Of a DNA stretch of 64,000 nt, positions 1-11,676 are shown in pieces (the stretch's first letter is position 1; each line of letters starts with the position of its first letter). Source of the DNA: Isoptericola dokdonensis DS-3 (GTDB taxonomy: Bacteria; Actinomycetota; Actinomycetes; Actinomycetales; Cellulomonadaceae); contig NZ_CP014209.1 in assembly GCF_001636295.1 (NCBI RefSeq), positions 3,658,001-3,722,000 of the forward strand, read 5' to 3'. The notes below the pieces were generated by a model. That model made no database searches, was not told where the DNA came from, and saw nothing but the letters and a program-made list of their open reading frames with translations. The position numbers were made by a program, and so were the translations under genes.

Positions 1-1062
1 AAGGTCGCCGGCTCGAAGGCCGGGACCGGCAAGTACTTCACCCCGAAGGCGAAGCACCAGGGCAAGAAGGTGCAGCTCGTCGTCACCGGCAAGCGTCCCG
101 GCCACGCCAAGGTCGTGCGCAAGAGCGCGAAGAAGACCGTCGCCGCCGGCACCTTCGCCACCGTGACGCCGAAGATCTTCGGCTCCGCGAAGGTCGGGTC
201 CACCCTCAAGGTCACCCGCGGCACCTGGAAGCCTGCCCCGAGCAGCTACTCCTACCGGTGGTACGCCGACGGCCGCGCGATCTCCGGCGCCACCGGCACC
301 TCCTTCAAGCTGACGGCCGCGCAGCGTGGCGACAAGCTCACCGTCCGCGTCACCGGCAAGCGCGCCGGTTACACGACGAAGACCCGGGTCAGCGCCAAGA
401 CGTCCACCGTGACGATGGCGGCGCCCCGGATCACGAGCCAGCCGCAGGGTGACTACCTCCTGGCGGGCCAGACCGTGCGGTTCAGCGTCGGTGCCACCGG
501 CAGCAACCTGAGCTACCAGTGGCAGCGTCGCGGCCAGAGCGACGACTCGTGGCGCAATCTCACGGGTCGCACCTCCTCGACGCTCTCCTTCACCGCCCGT
601 TCGGTGGACACCCTCGCCGAGTACCGCGTGGTCGTCCGGAACGCTGCCGGTACCGCCACCAGCGCCGAGGCCATGCTCTTGGTCGACTCGGTCGAGGCAG
701 AGCCCTACCCTGCCGACACCATCTACCTGGGCAACTACTGGCTGCAGGTCGTCACACCGACCGAGAGGGAAGACCTCGGTGGCGGTTTCAGCGAGGTGTA
801 CGCCCTGGTCAGTGCCTGCTCGACCGGCGGCGACACCTCGGAGACCCCCTACTGGGACCTCTACTCCGAGTACCGGGCCGGCGGCGTCTGGTACGACGGC
901 GAGGAGTATGACCTCGGCGCCGACGCGGATGGCTGCGGCCAGGTCCTGATCGACGCGGTCGTGCCGACGGCAGGCGCCCGTGGCGGCATCTGGTCGATCA
1001 CCGACATCAGTGGTTCGTCGGAGTACGGCTTCACGACGCAGTACATCGACGGGCTGAACTGA
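1..1062 (+). CDS. Ig-like repeat surface/secreted protein, C-terminal part (5' end outside window)
   Basis: The frame is open from the first base of the window, so only the last 353 residues are seen and the true start lies upstream. The visible part begins with the tail of one lysine-rich repeat, followed by a second repeat of the type 'GSAKVGSTLKV...GTW...YRWYADG...GDKLTVRVTGK' seen in actinobacterial cell-surface proteins. A second Ig-like fold follows at about residues 140-230 (SQP...YQWQ...YRVVVRNAAG). The last 120 residues are acidic, rich in Tyr and Gly, contain two Cys, and match nothing I recognise. There is no LPxTG motif or C-terminal membrane anchor, so the product is probably secreted or held non-covalently. 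A strong terminator follows. The N-terminal catalytic or binding domain, if any, cannot be judged. Confidence 0.8.
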   Translation, partial: KVAGSKAGTGKYFTPKAKHQGKKVQLVVTGKRPGHAKVVRKSAKKTVAAGTFATVTPKIFGSAKVGSTLKVTRGTWKPAPSSYSYRWYADGRAISGATGTSFKLTAAQRGDKLTVRVTGKRAGYTTKTRVSAKTSTVTMAAPRITSQPQGDYLLAGQTVRFSVGATGSNLSYQWQRRGQSDDSWRNLTGRTSSTLSFTARSVDTLAEYRVVVRNAAGTATSAEAMLLVDSVEAEPYPADTIYLGNYWLQVVTPTEREDLGGGFSEVYALVSACSTGGDTSETPYWDLYSEYRAGGVWYDGEEYDLGADADGCGQVLIDAVVPTAGARGGIWSITDISGSSEYGFTTQYIDGLN

Positions 1063-1075
1063 CCGTCCGATCCTC

Positions 1076-1110
1076 GGGCTGTGCCGCACCGACCCGGTGC
1101 GGCACAGCCC
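1076..1110 (+). terminator. Intrinsic terminator hairpin after the Ig-like protein gene
   Basis: A perfect 15-bp inverted repeat (1076-1090 with 1096-1110) encloses a 5-nt loop, 13 nt after the stop codon. No U-tract follows, as is common in high-GC actinobacteria. It separates the Ig-like gene from the next gene. Confidence 0.75.
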
Positions 1111-1151
1111 ACCCACCCGGCCGCAGCGCGGCCACGACCCGGAGCACCACC

Positions 1152-1760
1152 ATGCGCAAACTCCTCGCCGCCGTCACCATCGGCGCCCTGCTGTCCGGCG
1201 GGTCGCTCGCCGTGACCGCCACCTCCGCGACCGCGGCCCCCGTGAGCACGACGGTGGCCGCCAAGAAGGTCGTCCCGAAGGTGACGATCAAGAAGATCCC
1301 CACGAAGCGCGCCCCGTACGGTGGCAAGGCGACGGTCAAGCCGCGCGTCGCCGTCGTCGGCGTGGTGTCCGTGAAGTCCAAGACGCTCACGGTGAAGAAG
1401 AAGTCGACCGGCAAGACGGTCGTGAAGAAGGCGAAGAAGGCGAGGCTGGCGCCGGGCACGTACAAGGTGACGACCAAGGTCCGCTTCCAGCGGTACGACT
1501 CGGTGACACGGCAGGCGCTGGGCGGTGTCAAGACGAAGACCCGCACCCAGACGCTCGTCGTGAAGAAGGGCAAGCGTCCCTCGAGCACCGCCCCGATCAA
1601 CGTGGACGACTGCCCGGGCTGGGCCCCGATCAAGGGCAACCAGTCGGGCATCTACCACGTGCCCGGCGGCCGCTGGTACGACGTGACCAACCCCGAGGAG
1701 TGCTTCACCACGGAGTCCGCGGCGGTCAACGCGGGCTACCGGGCCTCGAAGAACGGCTGA
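1152..1760 (+). CDS. Small secreted basic protein with a C-terminal 'IKGN...YHVPGG...EECF' domain
   Basis: This 202-residue protein has a classic signal peptide (basic MRK, hydrophobic core, cleavage near A28-A29). Residues 35-140 are extremely lysine-rich (repeated VKKK/VKSK motifs) and resemble a β-strand-rich repeat region of the kind in the preceding surface protein. The last 50 residues form a compact domain with the motifs DDCPGW, IKGNQSG, IYHVPGG, EECF and NAGYR. This small domain is found appended to secreted actinobacterial and firmicute proteins; I believe databases call it a 'sunset' domain, but I am not certain. The two Cys may be paired. The start is ATG preceded by CGGAG. Lysine richness suggests binding to anionic wall polymers (inference). 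No enzymatic motif is present. Confidence 0.8.
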   Translation: MRKLLAAVTIGALLSGGSLAVTATSATAAPVSTTVAAKKVVPKVTIKKIPTKRAPYGGKATVKPRVAVVGVVSVKSKTLTVKKKSTGKTVVKKAKKARLAPGTYKVTTKVRFQRYDSVTRQALGGVKTKTRTQTLVVKKGKRPSSTAPINVDDCPGWAPIKGNQSGIYHVPGGRWYDVTNPEECFTTESAAVNAGYRASKNG

Positions 1761-1773
1761 CCTCCCCGGTCGG

Positions 1774-1809
1774 GTGAAGGGCCGGTGCCTGCGGGCGCCG
1801 GCCCTTCAC
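1774..1809 (+). terminator. Long perfect terminator hairpin between the secreted protein gene and ahcY
   Basis: Arms 1774-1785 and 1798-1809 are perfectly complementary over 12 bp. Pairing can extend inward (1786-1789 with 1794-1797, one G-U pair) to leave a TGCG tetraloop. It lies 13 nt after the stop codon and insulates ahcY. Confidence 0.8.
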
Positions 1810-1939
1810 CGTCCCACCCGGGGCCGCCGTCGGGTACGTGGGCGGACTACCCTGGAGGGGTCCGCGCCCACGGCGCGGCGTGCGCCGACGGGAGCCCCCA
1901 GTGCGCGACACGACACGACGACGTCCCAGGAGGGCACCC

Positions 1940-3469
<1,530 letters not shown>

Positions 3470-3503
3470 GGTCCCGAGGCCGGCGCCCCGCCGGTCCGGG
3501 ACG

Positions 3504-3544
3504 GACGACGCCCCCTGCCGCGAGTCGCGGCAGGGGGCGTCGTC
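3504..3544. terminator. Bidirectional terminator between ahcY and the convergent lipoprotein gene
   Basis: Two perfectly complementary 20-nt arms (3504-3523 and 3525-3544) are separated by one base, so the real loop is a few unpaired central bases. The hairpin ends just before the stop codon of the minus-strand lipoprotein gene, so it can serve both converging genes. Confidence 0.85.
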
Positions 3545-3547
3545 GGC

Positions 3548-3970
3548 TCAGGAGCAGTTCTCCTGGGTGAACGCGTCGAGCTCGGTCGTGGCCTGGCCGA
3601 ACTCCTCGTTCGTCATCCGCTCGGTGGCCTCGGTGAGCGCCTCCTGGTCGGCGTTCGCGGGGTCGGTCAGGGCGTCGCCCATGACCTCGGCCATGCCGCG
3701 GAAGGCGTCGGCGAACACACCGAACGACTCCTCGATCTCGGCCGGCGGCTCGACGGCGTCGAGCTCGGCGGAGATCGACTCGAGCTTCTCGACGGCGGCG
3801 TCCGGCTCGCCGGACATGATCGAGCCCATGTCGCCGGTCTGGGCCTCGAGCGAGGCGAAGGTGTCGCAGAACGCCGCCGTGCTCTCGTCGTCGCCGGAAC
3901 AGGCGGCCAGGGTGAAGGTCAGGGCGGCGGCGGACAGCAGGGCCCCGCCGCGGAGCAGATGGTTGCGCAT
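3548..3970 (-). CDS. Small predicted lipoprotein of unknown function
   Basis: A 140-residue protein with a lipoprotein signal peptide; lipobox LAAC with Cys24 is followed by SGDDES, typical of an actinobacterial outer-leaflet lipoprotein. The mature part is acidic and predicted helical, with two further Cys (in AAFCDTF near the start and in the C-terminal ENCS) that could form a disulfide. Many small actinobacterial lipoproteins look like this and I do not recognise a named family. The start used is MRNHLL; an in-frame ATG 7 codons upstream (3991) is possible but lies in the probable promoter. Convergent with ahcY, sharing a terminator. Confidence 0.8.
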   Translation of the reverse strand: MRNHLLRGGALLSAAALTFTLAACSGDDESTAAFCDTFASLEAQTGDMGSIMSGEPDAAVEKLESISAELDAVEPPAEIEESFGVFADAFRGMAEVMGDALTDPANADQEALTEATERMTNEEFGQATTELDAFTQENCS

Positions 3971-4027
3971 GGCACCCAGCCTAGGGTGCATCGAGGATCT
4001 CTTCAGCAGGCTCTCAGCGGATGGACG

Positions 4028-4846
4028 TCAGTCCCGCGGGTCGGGGACCGCGTAGGGGAGCCGGTGCAGGACGGCGGCCTGCGCGGCGGCGCGGTCCCGC
4101 TCGACCTCGCCGCGCACCAGCTCACGCTCCCGCCGCTCGTGCAGGACGGCGTGGAGGAAGGTCTCCGCGGACGTCCCGGGCGGCGGGCCGGGTGCCACGT
4201 ACGCCTCGACCTGGCCCGCCAGGGTGTCGGTGAGATGACGCCGCGACGCCGGTGACAGGCGGGGCGCCCGGTCGAGCACCTGCCGCACCTCGAGCGCGAG
4301 GCCGTCCGGCAGCCGGCGGATGTCCGCGCCCCGCACCCAGGTCTCCAGCCCGGGCGCCAGCACCAGCGGCGTCGTCCACCCGCGCGAGCTGCGGACGCGC
4401 ACCGCGTACGTCCCGGCCAGCAGGTCACCCAGCCGCTTGCCCTTCGCGTTCGACAGCGACGCGATCACCGCCACCGAGCCGAAGGTCAGCCACAGCTCGA
4501 ACACCCCCACGAGCGCCCGCACCAGCGCGTGCCGGAACCGGACAGGACCGCCGTCGTCCCGCACGACGCGCAGCCCCATGACGAGCTTGCCCGTCGACCG
4601 CCCGCGCGACAGCGTCTCGACGGTCACCGGCAGGACGACCAGCAGCGCCACGGCCAGGGCGATCGACAGCGTCCGGCCCCACTGCTGGTCGAGCACCAGC
4701 GACGAGCCGGAGACCATGTACAGCACGACCAGGGCGAGGACCCCCACGACCACCACGTCGACCAGTGCGCCGACGGCGCGGGTCGCGAACGACGCGGGCC
4801 GGGTCTCGAGGACGACGCCCTCGCCGATGACGATTCCCTGGTGCAC
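4028..4846 (-). CDS. RDD family membrane protein
   Basis: A 272-residue inner-membrane protein. Residues 1-170 form an RDD domain: a first segment with RAVGALVD (the Arg...Asp pair of the family), three to four hydrophobic helices, the GRSTGKLVMGLRVVRDDG motif and the GKRLGDLLAGTYAV motif. Residues 170-272 are a cytoplasmic, charged, mostly helical tail not found in minimal RDD proteins. The start is GTG. The gene is divergent from a SpoIIM-like gene. An RDD gene next to SpoIIM, DUF58 and MoxR genes is a recurrent actinobacterial arrangement. The molecular role is unknown; some RDD proteins have been linked to ion/proton exchange. Confidence 0.9.
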   Translation of the reverse strand: MHQGIVIGEGVVLETRPASFATRAVGALVDVVVVGVLALVVLYMVSGSSLVLDQQWGRTLSIALAVALLVVLPVTVETLSRGRSTGKLVMGLRVVRDDGGPVRFRHALVRALVGVFELWLTFGSVAVIASLSNAKGKRLGDLLAGTYAVRVRSSRGWTTPLVLAPGLETWVRGADIRRLPDGLALEVRQVLDRAPRLSPASRRHLTDTLAGQVEAYVAPGPPPGTSAETFLHAVLHERRERELVRGEVERDRAAAQAAVLHRLPYAVPDPRD

Positions 4847-4932
4847 CGCGCCTCCGCTGTCGTCGCAGGCCGCACCCGTCCGGGGCGACCCGGTGCCCCG
4901 GTCGCAGGGGCACCTGTGGCAGGGTATCGCTC

Positions 4933-5922
4933 GTGGACCTGGACGCCTTCAGCACCGTGCACGGACCCGAGTGGCGACGCCTCGAGGAGCTCGTGCGCCG
5001 CCGCCGCCTCGACGGTGCGGAGTCGGACGAGCTGGTCCGTCTCTACCAGGCGGTCGCGACCCACCTGTCGACCGTCCGGTCGGCCGCCCCCGACCCGGTC
5101 ACGGTCGCCCGGCTGTCGGACCTGCTGGCCCGGGCCAGGACCCGCATCTCCGGGGCGCACGAGCCAGGCTGGAGCGACGTGACCCGGTTCGCGCTCGTCA
5201 CCGTCCCGGTCGCGCTGTACCGGATCCGCTGGTGGACGCTCGCCGTGACCGTCGCGTTCCTCGCCGTCGCGGTCGTGGTGGGGGTGCAGGTCGCCACCGA
5301 CCCGGCCGCGCTCGCCGCGATGGGCACGCCCTCGGAGCAGGAGCAGTACGTCCAGCAGGCCTTCGCGTCCTACTACGACCCGAAACTGTCGTTCGCGGCG
5401 ATGGTGTGGACGAACAACGCGTGGATCGCCGCGCTGATGATCGGGCTCGGCATCACCGGCGTCGGCCCCGTCTACGTGCTGTACACCAACGCCGTCTCCA
5501 TCGGCGGCATCGGCGGCATGATGGCCGCCCACGGCGAGCTCTCGCTCTTCCTCCAGCTCATCACCCCCCACGGGCTGCTGGAGCTGACGAGCATCTTCGT
5601 GGCGGGGGCCGCGGGGCTGCGGATCTTCTGGGCCTGGGTCGCTCCCGGACCGCGACGACGCTCGGTGGCGCTCGCGGCGGAAGCACGCTCGCTGATCACC
5701 GTGGCCGTCGGCCTCGTGGGGGCGCTGGCGCTGTCCGGCGTCGTCGAGGGCTTCGTCACCGGATCGACGCTGCCGTGGTGGCTGAAGATCGTCATCGGGG
5801 CGCTCGCGCTCGGGGCGTTCCTCGCGTACTTCCTGGTGCTCGGTCGGCGCGCGGTCCGGGCGGGGGAGACCGGCGACCTCGACGCCGACCGGGCGGGCGT
5901 CGTCCTGCCGACCGCGGGCTGA
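4933..5922 (+). CDS. Stage II sporulation protein M (SpoIIM)-family membrane protein
   Basis: A 329-residue polytopic protein. The first 95 residues are cytoplasmic and helical (LARARTRISGAHEPGW is the usual lead into the first membrane helix). Roughly five to six hydrophobic segments follow, with motifs NNAWIAALMIGLGITGVGPVYVLYTNA and HGLLELTSIFVAGAAGLRI, the 'HG.lEl..i.iag..Gl' signature of the SpoIIM family. The first gene of Firmicutes SpoIIM function (peptidoglycan remodelling with SpoIID/P) cannot be assumed here because those partners are absent. Its conserved neighbours are RDD, DUF58 and MoxR genes, pointing to an envelope function. GTG start; divergent from the RDD gene and convergent with DUF58. 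Confidence 0.88.
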   Translation: MDLDAFSTVHGPEWRRLEELVRRRRLDGAESDELVRLYQAVATHLSTVRSAAPDPVTVARLSDLLARARTRISGAHEPGWSDVTRFALVTVPVALYRIRWWTLAVTVAFLAVAVVVGVQVATDPAALAAMGTPSEQEQYVQQAFASYYDPKLSFAAMVWTNNAWIAALMIGLGITGVGPVYVLYTNAVSIGGIGGMMAAHGELSLFLQLITPHGLLELTSIFVAGAAGLRIFWAWVAPGPRRRSVALAAEARSLITVAVGLVGALALSGVVEGFVTGSTLPWWLKIVIGALALGAFLAYFLVLGRRAVRAGETGDLDADRAGVVLPTAG

Positions 5923-5971
5923 GCGTCCGGCGCCGGCGCGTGGGCCGACACCGGGCGGCGGGCGCGGGCCG

Positions 5972-7342
5972 TCAGAGCCGCCCGGCCGCCTTGAGCGCGA
6001 GGTAGGTGTCGGCGAGCCGTGGGGCGAGCTGTGCCGGCAGCGCCTCGACCACCTCGGCACCGTGCCGGCGCAGCACCGCCGCGACGGCCGACCGCTCCAG
6101 GTCGGCGCGCGCCGCCGCCGCGGCCGTGTACACCTCCTCGGAGTCGCCCCGGTCGCGGCGCATGGTCGCCATCTCCGCGTCCGCGACGGCGGCGACGACG
6201 ACCTGGTGGGTGCCCGTGAGGAGGTCGACCACGGGCAGCAGGCCGGTCTCCACGGCGGCGGGGTCGAGCGAGGTCAGGAGCACCACGAGGGAGCGCTGGG
6301 AGACGCGGGAGCGCACCTGGGCGACGAGGCCGGGCCAGTCGGTCTCCAGCAGCACGGGGTCGACCGTGGCCAGCGACTCGGCCATCGCCGGGAGCAGCCG
6401 CGGCCCGGCGGCGCCGGCGACCTGCGCCCGCACGGCCCGGTCGTAGGCCAGCACCTGCACCCGGTCGCCCGCGCGGTCGGCCAGCGCCCCGAGCAGCAGC
6501 GCGGCCTCGATGCTCGCCTCGAGCCGGGTGCCCCCGGTGTTGACCGAACCGTCGTCGAGGAGCCCGATGCGGGCCGCGGAGGTGCGGCCCGTGTCCAGCA
6601 CGACGACGACCCGGCGGTCGCGCTCCGGGCGCCACGTGCGCACGACGACGTCGCCGCCGCGGGCTGTGGCGCGCCAGTCGATGGAGCGGACGTCGTCGCC
6701 GACGACGTACTCGCGCAGGGAGTCGAACTCGGTGCCCTCGCCGCGCACCTGGACCGCGGCGCGGCCGTCCATCTCGCGCAGTCGGGCGAGGCGGCTCGGC
6801 AGGTGACGTCGGGACGCGAACTCGGGCAGGACGCGCAGGGCGCCGCCGGCGGGCAGGGAGCGCTGGCGTCCCGCCAGACCCAGGGGACCGGTCGTGCGGA
6901 CCGTCACCGGGCCCGCGAGCCGTTGCCCGCGGCGGGTCGGCAGCAGCGGGGTGCGCAGCCGCACCGACCCGCCGGGCGGCAGGTCGACGTCGTGCCGGGC
7001 GGTGGCGGTGACGGCCGCGGGGTCGGTGTGGGGCGTCAGACCGCCCTCGACGCGGTCCGTGGCCAGCGACGGCGGCCACGCGTCGCGGACCCGGCCGCGC
7101 AGCCGCCGCGCCCCGGTGTGCGTCACGACCAGCGTCGAGGCCGTCGGCGTGCCGACGCGCGCCGACGTCGGGACCGACCGCTGGACGGTCACCTGCTGAG
7201 GCGACGCGGCGAGCAGCACGTCCAGGGCGCACGCCGCCACGACGAGCAGCCCCCATGCGAGGGCCGTCCCCGGCACCGGCCACACGGCGACCGGGAGCAC
7301 GCCGAGCGCGGCGAGGGCGACCGCCCTCCAGGTCAGGGCCAC
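5972..7342 (-). CDS. DUF58 domain-containing protein, partner of the MoxR ATPase
   Basis: A 456-residue protein with two hydrophobic segments near the N terminus (about residues 8-50), a β-rich extracytoplasmic-looking region, and a C-terminal DUF58 domain. Its hallmark is GTEFDSLREYVVGDDVRSIDW, followed by a von Willebrand A-like segment (VVVVLDTGRTSA, then LVVLLTSLDP). DUF58 proteins are nearly always paired with MoxR AAA+ ATPases. The GTG start at 7342 lies 1 nt past the stop of the MoxR gene, so translation is probably coupled. It is the last gene of the five-gene minus-strand operon. The longer open frame upstream (to 7675) is a shadow of the MoxR gene. Confidence 0.9.
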   Translation of the reverse strand: MALTWRAVALAALGVLPVAVWPVPGTALAWGLLVVAACALDVLLAASPQQVTVQRSVPTSARVGTPTASTLVVTHTGARRLRGRVRDAWPPSLATDRVEGGLTPHTDPAAVTATARHDVDLPPGGSVRLRTPLLPTRRGQRLAGPVTVRTTGPLGLAGRQRSLPAGGALRVLPEFASRRHLPSRLARLREMDGRAAVQVRGEGTEFDSLREYVVGDDVRSIDWRATARGGDVVVRTWRPERDRRVVVVLDTGRTSAARIGLLDDGSVNTGGTRLEASIEAALLLGALADRAGDRVQVLAYDRAVRAQVAGAAGPRLLPAMAESLATVDPVLLETDWPGLVAQVRSRVSQRSLVVLLTSLDPAAVETGLLPVVDLLTGTHQVVVAAVADAEMATMRRDRGDSEEVYTAAAAARADLERSAVAAVLRRHGAEVVEALPAQLAPRLADTYLALKAAGRL

Positions 7343-7343
7343 G

Positions 7344-8512
<1,169 letters not shown>

Positions 8513-8516
<4 letters not shown>

Positions 8517-9730
8517 GATCGGTGGACCTCGCTCTCCAGGATGTCGAGTCGGCGCGCGAGCTCGACCAGCTCGGCGTCGTCGGCGGGTGGTGGGCCGTAG
8601 AGCAGGGCGTCGACCTCGAGCGGGTCGTGCCCGGTGGCGCGGGCGACGGCGTCGACGAAGGTCGTCCGGTCCGCGGACCGGGGGACGCCGAGGCGGCGGG
8701 CGATCTGGTCGGCCGTCGAGGCGCGCAGGGCGGCGCCGCCGTGGCCGCGGGCGCGCGCCCGGCGGTACAGGCGGGCGCGACCACGTGTCGACTCGGCGGC
8801 CGGGACGACCACGGGCAGGTCCTCGGCGACCAGCGGGCCGAGGCGTCGTCCGCGCCACACCGCGGCCACGACGGCCACGAGCGCGGCCCAGCCCAGCACG
8901 GCGGCGAGCCACCGCGGGACCACGTCGCCGGCCTCGGGCTCGACCTGGCCGGGTTCCGCCGGGTCGTCGATCGCCGAGAGGTCGGTGGGGTCCTGGACCA
9001 GCCAGACGAGGCGGTCGTGCGCGCCGAGCAGGTGCAGCGCCAGCGTGCCCGCCCCCTCGACGAGCACGGAGTCGTTGCGCAGGAGGGACGGGTCGTGCAC
9101 GACCGTGACCTCCCGGCCGTCGACCGTCAGCGCTGCGAGGGCCGCCGCGCCGTCGTCGTCGGTCCAGCAGGTCGTGACGCCGGGCGCGGACGCCACCAGC
9201 CCGGTCTCCAGGCGCACGGTGCCGGCGGCGACGGCGGCGGGGAGGTCGCAGGCCGGTTCGAGGGTCGTCGGGGCGGTGCCCCACGCGTCCGGCAGCACGG
9301 CGCCCCCGGTGAGGGCGTCCGCGAGGTCGCGCCCCGGTCCGGCGAGGACGACGTCCGCGCCGACGGTGGCCAGGGCCTCGGCCTGCTCCGTCACCATCAG
9401 CGGGGCGGGCGCGACGAGCAGGGTGCTGCCCGGCCCGGCGGCCTCGACGGCGTCGGCGACGGTCGTGACGTGCTCGACCTCGACGCCCTGGTCGCCGAGC
9501 ACCTGGGCGAGGGCGCGCCCGCCCTCCGGGCCGTCGTTGTCGGGGTCGAAGGGGATCGACGAGCCGGGCGGCCGGGAGACGGCCAGCACGAGCACCGTCA
9601 GGGCGAGCGCGACGAGGCCGACGGTGAACCAGCCGACGGAGCGGCGACGCCGGGAGGCGCGCTCGGCGTCGGGCACGCGGTCCTGGGGGGTGCTCGTCCA
9701 GGTCCGCGTGGGGACGGCGGGCGCGCTCAT
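8513..9730 (-). CDS. DUF4350 domain-containing membrane protein
   Basis: A 405-residue protein. A cytoplasmic N terminus (about 40 residues, basic RRRRS just before the membrane) leads to one transmembrane helix (about 40-60). A DUF4350 domain follows (IPFDPDNDGPEGGRALAQVLGDQGVEVEH..., a GATase-like fold with AGPGRDLADAL), then a second helix near residue 285 and a cytoplasmic tail ending in a degraded winged-helix-like segment (ARRLGVPRSADRTTFVDAVARATG). Start ATG overlaps the stop of the DUF4129 gene (ATGA) and its own stop overlaps the MoxR start, so the operon is translated as a coupled unit. DUF4350 proteins are typically found with MoxR, DUF58 and DUF4129; their function is unknown. Confidence 0.9.
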
Positions 9731-10392
9731 GCCACGACCGCCGGGGCGGGTGCCGGGCTGGCGGCGCGTACCTGCTCGTCGAGCCGGCGCAGCGTGTCGT
9801 CGTCGCGCGGACCTGCTGGGAGACGGCCGTAGCAGACGCCGTCGAACAGGGCGGCAGCAGCGTGCAGGGGGTCCGCGAGGCCGGGCAGCCGCTCGCCGCC
9901 CGCGACGGCGGCCTCGACCGCGGTGCGGCCCGGCCGCTCGTCGAGGACGACGCGCTCCTCGAGCTCCCGCACGACCGCCCGGAAGCGTTCGAGCACGGCG
10001 GTCGCCCAGTCGGCGCGTGCCGCGGCGGCGTCGGCGGCGGCCCGCATCTCGGCGGCCGTGCGCGGGTCGTCCTCGTGCACGACGACGGAGGAGGCGCGCC
10101 GGCGCCGGCGCAGTCGGACGGGGCCGGTGAGCCACCACGCGACGGCGATCACCGCGGCCAGGACGACCACGACCGCCACCGCGACCGGGGTCGACCAGAC
10201 CAGGCTGCCCTCGAGGCCGTCGAACAGCCCGACGAACCAGTCGATCAGCCGCATGAGCAGCGACTCGTCCTGCGCGTACTCCGGCCTCGCCAGCTCCTCG
10301 GTGAGCCACCGGGTCGCCGTCGGGCGGTCCGGGTCCACCGGGACCTCGGACGCGAGGGCGGCCAGGGTCGTCGGGGCGGCCCCGGACGTCAC
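9727..10392 (-). CDS. DUF4129 domain-containing membrane protein
   Basis: A 221-residue protein with a cytosolic or amphipathic N-terminal segment containing WFVGLF, one strong transmembrane helix (about residues 65-90), then a basic stop (RLRRRRR) and a soluble C-terminal DUF4129 domain. The motif 'R.GRTA.EAA.....P.l..pl..aa.lFd.v.YG...a' is visible as PGRTAVEAAVAG...ADPLHAAAALFDGVCYGRLPAG. DUF4129 occurs in isolation or as the tail of transglutaminase-like membrane proteins encoded near MoxR. The GTG start is inside the stop of the preceding gene (GTGA overlap). It is the second gene of the operon. Confidence 0.88.
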   Translation of the reverse strand: MTSGAAPTTLAALASEVPVDPDRPTATRWLTEELARPEYAQDESLLMRLIDWFVGLFDGLEGSLVWSTPVAVAVVVVLAAVIAVAWWLTGPVRLRRRRRASSVVVHEDDPRTAAEMRAAADAAAARADWATAVLERFRAVVRELEERVVLDERPGRTAVEAAVAGGERLPGLADPLHAAAALFDGVCYGRLPAGPRDDDTLRRLDEQVRAASPAPAPAVVA

Positions 10393-11564
10393 AGGCTCGT
10401 CGCCGTCGGCGGGACCGTCCCGGTCGAGGGCTGCGCGGCGCGCGCGGCGGCCCGGGCGAGCGCGACGTCGAGACCCTCGCGCCGCATCCGGACGTCGGTG
10501 TAGACGAGCGCGACCACGCCGGAGACGAAGACGATCACCACGAGGGTCGCCACGACGGAGGCGACGATCGTGGTGAGCAGGAAGCCCCAGCCGAAGGACC
10601 CGCCGTCGATGGCCATGCCGACCATGCCCAGCGGGTAGCCGACCACCTGGCCGACGAGGCCGGCGATGATGCTCGCGAGCAGGTAGGTGCCGAGGATCCG
10701 CCAGAAGTTCTGCCGCGTCAGACGCCAGGCCCGCGCGATGGTGGCGCCGAGCCGCGCACCCTCGAGGACGAGGGCGGGCACGACCAGCACGAGCCGGACC
10801 ATCAGCCACAGGACGAGCGCGACCGCGCCGACGGCCAGCGCGAGCCCGACGAGCACCGTGACGACCACGGACCCGGTGGCCTCGCCGACGCCGGCGGTGA
10901 GGAGCACGGCGGCGACCAGGACGACGCTCAGCCCGACGGTGAGGACCACCGTCCGCAGCAGCATCCAGCCGATGAGCACGCCGAGGCGGGGCCGCAGCCG
11001 GGTCCACACCTCGCCGGGGGTGAGCTTGCGGCCCACGACGGACTGGCTGACCGAGACCGTCACGATGCCCTCGGCGACGGGCTGGGCGAAGAGCAGGGTG
11101 AGCGACAGGGCGCCGGAGACGGCCATCAGCTGGGACAGCATCCCGACGTCGGGGGCCAGGAGCTCCGTGCCGGGCTGGCCGGCGAGGTCCCCGAACAGGC
11201 CGGCGAACCACGGCACCGCGAGCTGGGCGAGCAGCGTGGCGAGCAGCGTGGCGACGGCCACGACGATCGTGACCAGGCCCAGCACCACGGCGGGGTTGTG
11301 CCGGACGGCACCGAACGCGCCGTCGAACACCTCGCCGAGCGAGAGCGGTCGCAGGGGCACGATGCCGGGCTTGGCGGCGGCGGGCCCGTACGGGGACGGC
11401 GGGTACGGCGACCCGGGCGGCGGCGTCGGGCCGCCCTGCGGAGCGGGAGCCCCGTACCTGCCCTGCCCGTACTGCCCCTGCCCGTACCGTCCCTGCTCGG
11501 GCGCGGGCGGGCGCGGCGCGTCCCCCCAGCCCGCGGGCGGGGTCGGCTGGTCGGGCGTGCTCAT
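10389..11564 (-). CDS. Polytopic membrane protein with Gly/Pro/Tyr-rich N terminus (glycerophosphodiester phosphodiesterase membrane-domain-like)
   Basis: A 391-residue protein, first gene of the minus-strand operon. Residues 1-65 are a disordered Pro/Gly/Tyr-rich tail with a short QGRYGQGQYG-type repeat. Residues 70-370 contain about six long hydrophobic segments with RPLSLGEVFDGAF at the start, a motif common to actinobacterial proteins annotated as 'glycerophosphoryl diester phosphodiesterase membrane domain'. No phosphodiesterase catalytic residues are present, so this is a membrane-domain-only protein. The ATG start faces mtrA, giving a 112-bp shared promoter region. Stop overlaps the next start (GTGA). 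Confidence 0.82.
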   Translation of the reverse strand: MSTPDQPTPPAGWGDAPRPPAPEQGRYGQGQYGQGRYGAPAPQGGPTPPPGSPYPPSPYGPAAAKPGIVPLRPLSLGEVFDGAFGAVRHNPAVVLGLVTIVVAVATLLATLLAQLAVPWFAGLFGDLAGQPGTELLAPDVGMLSQLMAVSGALSLTLLFAQPVAEGIVTVSVSQSVVGRKLTPGEVWTRLRPRLGVLIGWMLLRTVVLTVGLSVVLVAAVLLTAGVGEATGSVVVTVLVGLALAVGAVALVLWLMVRLVLVVPALVLEGARLGATIARAWRLTRQNFWRILGTYLLASIIAGLVGQVVGYPLGMVGMAIDGGSFGWGFLLTTIVASVVATLVVIVFVSGVVALVYTDVRMRREGLDVALARAAARAAQPSTGTVPPTATSL

Positions 11565-11676
11565 GCGGCCTCCCTGAGGCGCCGGTGGACGAATGATGCC
11601 GCCACGACCCTATCGTCTCGCCACCTGCGGACGCGCCCTGCCACCGGACCTGTGGACGGGCTGGCAGACTGTGCCC

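Noticed and set aside
1761..1939. Possible SAH riboswitch before ahcY
   Set aside because: The region is a terminator plus an ordinary short leader; I could not find the conserved SAH-aptamer core.
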